From: Roseitranquillus sp963709765
GTDB lineage: Bacteria; Pseudomonadota; Alphaproteobacteria; Rhodobacterales; Rhodobacteraceae
DNA length: 64,000 nucleotides
Reading direction: 5' to 3'
Assembly: GCA_963709765.1 (NCBI GenBank)
Contig: CAVPXL010000013.1
Coordinates: 62,001-126,000 of the forward strand
Numbering within the stretch: position 1 is the first letter of the stretch; each line of letters starts with the position of its first letter. The notes below the pieces were generated by a model. It did no database searches. It saw nothing but the letters and a program-made list of their open reading frames with translations, and was not told the DNA's origin. Positions 61,656 through 64,000 of this stretch are shown piece by piece. Position numbers and translations under genes: made by a program.

Positions 61656-62126
61656 TCAGGCGCGGTGATAGGGGCTTCCGGCAAGGATGGTGGCGGCGCG
61701 GTAGAGCTGTTCGGTCAGCATCACGCGCACCAGCATGTGTGGCCAGACCATCGCTCCGAACGAGAGCGTCAGGTCGGCCCGGTCGCGCAGGGTCGGGTCG
61801 AGCCCGTCGGCGCCGCCGATGAGGAACGCGGCGTCGCCGCGCCCGCTGTCGCGCCAGCCCGCCAGAACGCGGGCCAAGTCGGGTGAGGTAAGGGTCCGCC
61901 CGCGTTCGTCGAGCGCGCAGACCGCCGCGCCGGACGGGATCGCGCGATCGAGCAGGGCGGCCTCGGCGGGCGGGCCGCCGCCCTTGCGGTCATCGACCTC
62001 GGCGATCGTGAGCGGACCGAGGCCCAGGCTGCGCCCGGTCCGGTCGAGCCGGGTCGTGTAATCGTCCACGAGCGCGGCCTCGGGGCCGGCGCGCAGGCGC
62101 CCTACGGCGCAGACCCTGAGCCGCAC
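61656..62126 (-). CDS. rlmH: RlmH, 23S rRNA (pseudouridine1915-N3) methyltransferase
   Basis: A 156-residue SPOUT methyltransferase beginning MRLRVCAVGRLRAGPEAALV, with the SAM-binding knot 'AAFLIGGADGLDPTLRDRAD' and the conserved end 'EQLYRAATILAGSPYHRA'. The start is GTG (62124-62126), one base after the rsfS stop. The 275-bp gap to gpmI holds a weak ORF I did not accept. Confidence 0.95.
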   Translation of the reverse strand: MRLRVCAVGRLRAGPEAALVDDYTTRLDRTGRSLGLGPLTIAEVDDRKGGGPPAEAALLDRAIPSGAAVCALDERGRTLTSPDLARVLAGWRDSGRGDAAFLIGGADGLDPTLRDRADLTLSFGAMVWPHMLVRVMLTEQLYRAATILAGSPYHRA

Positions 62127-62127
62127 G

Positions 62128-62493
62128 TCAGATGCGCGCGGCGGCCTCGGCCGGGCTCAGCCACATCTTCTCGAGCTGATAGAAGTCCCGCACTTCGGGT
62201 CGAAAGACATGCACGATGACGTCTCCGGCATCGATCAGCACCCAGTCGCCGGTATCGCGTCCCTCGATCTTGCACAGGATGCCGAGGTCCTGCTTGAGCC
62301 GGTCGACCAGCTTCTCGGCCATCGCCGTGACCTGCCGCGAGGACCGGCCGGAGGCGATCACCATGTAGTCGGCGATCTCGGACTTGCCGCGCAGGTCGAT
62401 GCTGACCAAACCTTCGGCCTTGTCGTCGTCCAGGGATGATTGGATGCGTTCCAGCAGCAGGTCGCTGGTGGGTTCGATGGGCGCACCGCTCAT
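62128..62493 (-). CDS. rsfS: RsfS, ribosomal silencing factor
   Basis: A 121-residue protein with the RsfS core 'KSEIADYMVIASGRSSRQVT' and 'GRDTGDWVLIDAGDVIVHVF', then 'DFYQLEKMWL'. RsfS binds ribosomal protein L14 and blocks subunit joining in starvation. It is the first gene of rsfS-rlmH, divergent from the YihY gene with 201 bp between the starts. Confidence 0.95.
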   Translation of the reverse strand: MSGAPIEPTSDLLLERIQSSLDDDKAEGLVSIDLRGKSEIADYMVIASGRSSRQVTAMAEKLVDRLKQDLGILCKIEGRDTGDWVLIDAGDVIVHVFRPEVRDFYQLEKMWLSPAEAAARI

Positions 62494-62694
62494 GAGCGGG
62501 CCCGGAGCGGCCTGTTCACGGACCGCGTCGTGGATATGAGACAGGACATTGTCCTCCTTGATGATGCGCCGGTTCGCCCCGAGCGCCGGGATGCCCTAAA
62601 TGTAGCATCGCAAGAGCCTCATCTCAATGATCTGGCGTCAACGTGGTTGCCGCGAGCCGTTGCTAACGGGCCAACGCAGCGTCAGGATTGGACA

Positions 62695-63621
62695 ATGGTA
62701 GCGACAGAACCTCGAAATCAGGGTCGGGAGAAGCGGCGTCCGGCATGGAAACGCGGCTGGGAAGCGGTCTCGGCCGCGATGGTCGAGCTCAACGATCGCA
62801 ATATCGGTCTGGTCGCGGCCGGAGTCGCGTTCTGGGCGATGTTCGCGATCTTTCCCGGCGTGGCCGCCCTGATCGCGATCTGGGGATTCTTCGCCGATCC
62901 GATCGTGATAGAGCAATTGCTGAGCCTCTTGGCACGATTCCTGCCGCCCGACGCCTGGCGGCTCATGGATGCGCAGTTCCACCGCCTGATGGATGCCAAC
63001 AACTCCACCTTGGGTTGGACGACGGCAGTGTCGATCGGCATCGCGCTGTGGTCGAGCCGCGCGGGCACAGAGGCGCTGATCCGCGGGCTCAACACGGTCT
63101 ACCGCCGGCCCAACCGGATGGGCTTCAGGCAGGCCTGGGTGCCGGTGACCATGACGCTCGCGCTGATCGGGATCGGCTTCGTCGCCCTCGCGAGTGTGGT
63201 GATCGTGCCGGTCGTGCTCAACATCCTGCCCGACACCCGCGTCACGACGAAGGCCGTGTCGGCCGTGCGCTGGGGCGTGGCGCTTCTGGTGATGATCATG
63301 GGACTCGGGATGATCTACCGCTACGGGCCCAACCGCCGCGGCGAGAGCCGCGGGCCGTGGCTCACGCCCGGGGTGCTGGTGGCGGTGGCGATCTGGGCGG
63401 TGCTGTCCTGGGCGTTTTCGCTCTACATCGCGAACTTCAACCGGTTCAACGAGGTATACGGTGCGCTGGGCGCGGCGATCATCCTGTTGCTGTGGTTCTA
63501 CATCAGCGCCTACGCGGTGCTGCTCGGCGCGGCGATCAACGCCAAGCTCGAACGCATGGAGGCGCGGCGTCTGCACAAGCCGACGCCGAAGGCCGGGCCG
63601 CCCGTCCCGGAGGACATGTGA
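62695..63621 (+). CDS. YihY/BrkB family membrane protein
   Basis: A 308-residue protein with six or so helices and the family motifs 'NIGLVAAGVAFWAMFAIFPG' (about residue 34), 'GIALWSSRAGTEALIRGLNT', 'RRPNRMGFRQAWVPVTMTLA' and 'GALGAAIILLLWFYISAYAV'. Once called ribonuclease BN, the family is now considered a membrane protein of unknown function. The ATG at 62695 is used; a longer upstream frame looks non-coding. Confidence 0.9.
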   Translation: MVATEPRNQGREKRRPAWKRGWEAVSAAMVELNDRNIGLVAAGVAFWAMFAIFPGVAALIAIWGFFADPIVIEQLLSLLARFLPPDAWRLMDAQFHRLMDANNSTLGWTTAVSIGIALWSSRAGTEALIRGLNTVYRRPNRMGFRQAWVPVTMTLALIGIGFVALASVVIVPVVLNILPDTRVTTKAVSAVRWGVALLVMIMGLGMIYRYGPNRRGESRGPWLTPGVLVAVAIWAVLSWAFSLYIANFNRFNEVYGALGAAIILLLWFYISAYAVLLGAAINAKLERMEARRLHKPTPKAGPPVPEDM

Positions 63622-63652
63622 CGGCCCGCGCGGTCGTTCGTGCCGGTCGGGG

Positions 63653-64000
63653 TCAGCCAGCGGCCTTGAGCGTCTCCGTCGACGAGAAGAACATCGCCTG
63701 GCCAACGGCAGTGCGAACCTCTTCTTCGGTATAGGGCTTGGAGATCAGGAACGCCGGCTCCGGCCGCTCACCGGTCAGGAGCCGTTCCGGGAAGGCGGTG
63801 ATGAAGATCACCGGGAAATCTCCGAACTGCGCCAGAAGGTCATTCACCGCATCGATGCCCGACGATTTGTCGGCGAGCTGGATGTCCGCGAGAATCAGGT
63901 CGGGCTTGTGCTTGAGGCCCATCTCGACGGCGGCGTCGCGGGTCCGGGCGATGCCGGCGACGTTGTGGCCCATGTCCGCGACGATGGAATGGATGTCCAT
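63653..64000 (-). CDS. phyR: PhyR-type response regulator, receiver domain (partial)
   Basis: The last 115 residues of a receiver-domain protein whose N-terminus is beyond the window. The phospho-acceptor Asp is in 'HKPDLILADIQLADKSSGID', and the conserved Thr and Lys lie in 'FPVIFITAFPERLL' and 'FLISKPYTEEEVRTAVGQAM'. This pattern and the C-terminal position fit PhyR, the anti-anti-sigma factor of the alphaproteobacterial general stress response. The sigma-like half must lie to the right to confirm it. Confidence 0.75.
   Translation of the reverse strand: MDIHSIVADMGHNVAGIARTRDAAVEMGLKHKPDLILADIQLADKSSGIDAVNDLLAQFGDFPVIFITAFPERLLTGERPEPAFLISKPYTEEEVRTAVGQAMFFSSTETLKAAG

Noticed and set aside
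61391..61684. A 97-codon minus-strand frame between gpmI and rlmH
   Set aside because: It overlaps the end of rlmH, has no ribosome site and no recognisable motif.

Overview
The window is a GC-rich chromosomal segment from an alphaproteobacterium, almost certainly of the Rhodobacteraceae (Roseobacter group). The support is the block ubiB-ubiE / mutM - enoyl-CoA hydratase - rpsT - dnaA - dnaN - recF - gyrB, alphaproteobacterial flagellin regulators (flaF, flbT), a divergent serCA/serB locus, a PhyR-type general-stress regulator at the right edge, and frequent ATGA start/stop overlaps. This assignment comes from gene content and order only.

Layout. 1-8.6 kb: a flagellar cluster. On the minus strand are a DUF1217 protein, flbT, flaF, two tandem flagellin genes, a FlgN-like chaperone and a rod-binding FlgJ-like protein. 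On the plus strand are fliK and flgD. A 1.95-kb insertion-sequence-like element with 25-bp terminal inverted repeats sits between the flagellins and flgN. 8.7-19.9 kb: ubiquinone synthesis (ubiE, ubiB), base-excision repair (mutM), rpsT, and the replication block dnaA-dnaN-recF-gyrB. 19.9-26.8 kb: an accessory stretch with an unidentified ORF, an Mre11/Rad50-like nuclease-ATPase pair, a LysR remnant, a cupin, a membrane protein with an in-frame stop, and a metallo-hydrolase. 26.8-33.3 kb: a PPP-family phosphatase, serA and serC, divergent serB, an orphan NorE/NorF-like pair and an asparaginase. 33.4-38 kb: small exported and membrane proteins, rlmN, and a stress-type cassette (TUDOR-like protein, PLDc_N protein, topoisomerase IB). 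38-45.4 kb: a phospholipase D-like protein, an AI-2E transporter, an amidoligase/glutamine-amidotransferase pair, a PRC-barrel protein, a LOG protein and dapD. 45.5-52.8 kb: small envelope proteins, a DUF389 protein, dapE, rnr, a lytic transglycosylase and a Tat-type metallo-hydrolase. 52.9-64 kb: dnaE2, rppH, a potassium channel, ctpA, gpmI, rlmH, rsfS, a YihY/BrkB protein and a truncated phyR.

Functional themes are flagellar assembly, chromosome initiation, serine and lysine/diaminopimelate biosynthesis, RNA turnover and ribosome maturation (rnr, rppH, rlmN, rlmH, rsfS), and stress or DNA-damage tolerance (dnaE2 with an SOS-box-like site, the Mre11/Rad50-like pair, topoisomerase IB).

A caution applies throughout. 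Many conserved genes (both flagellins, fliK, the transposase-like gene, a TUDOR-domain gene, the PLD gene, the DUF389 gene and dapE) are broken by single-base indels, and one more carries an in-frame stop. dapE is normally essential, so consensus errors are a serious alternative to real pseudogenes. No tRNA, rRNA or CRISPR array was seen.
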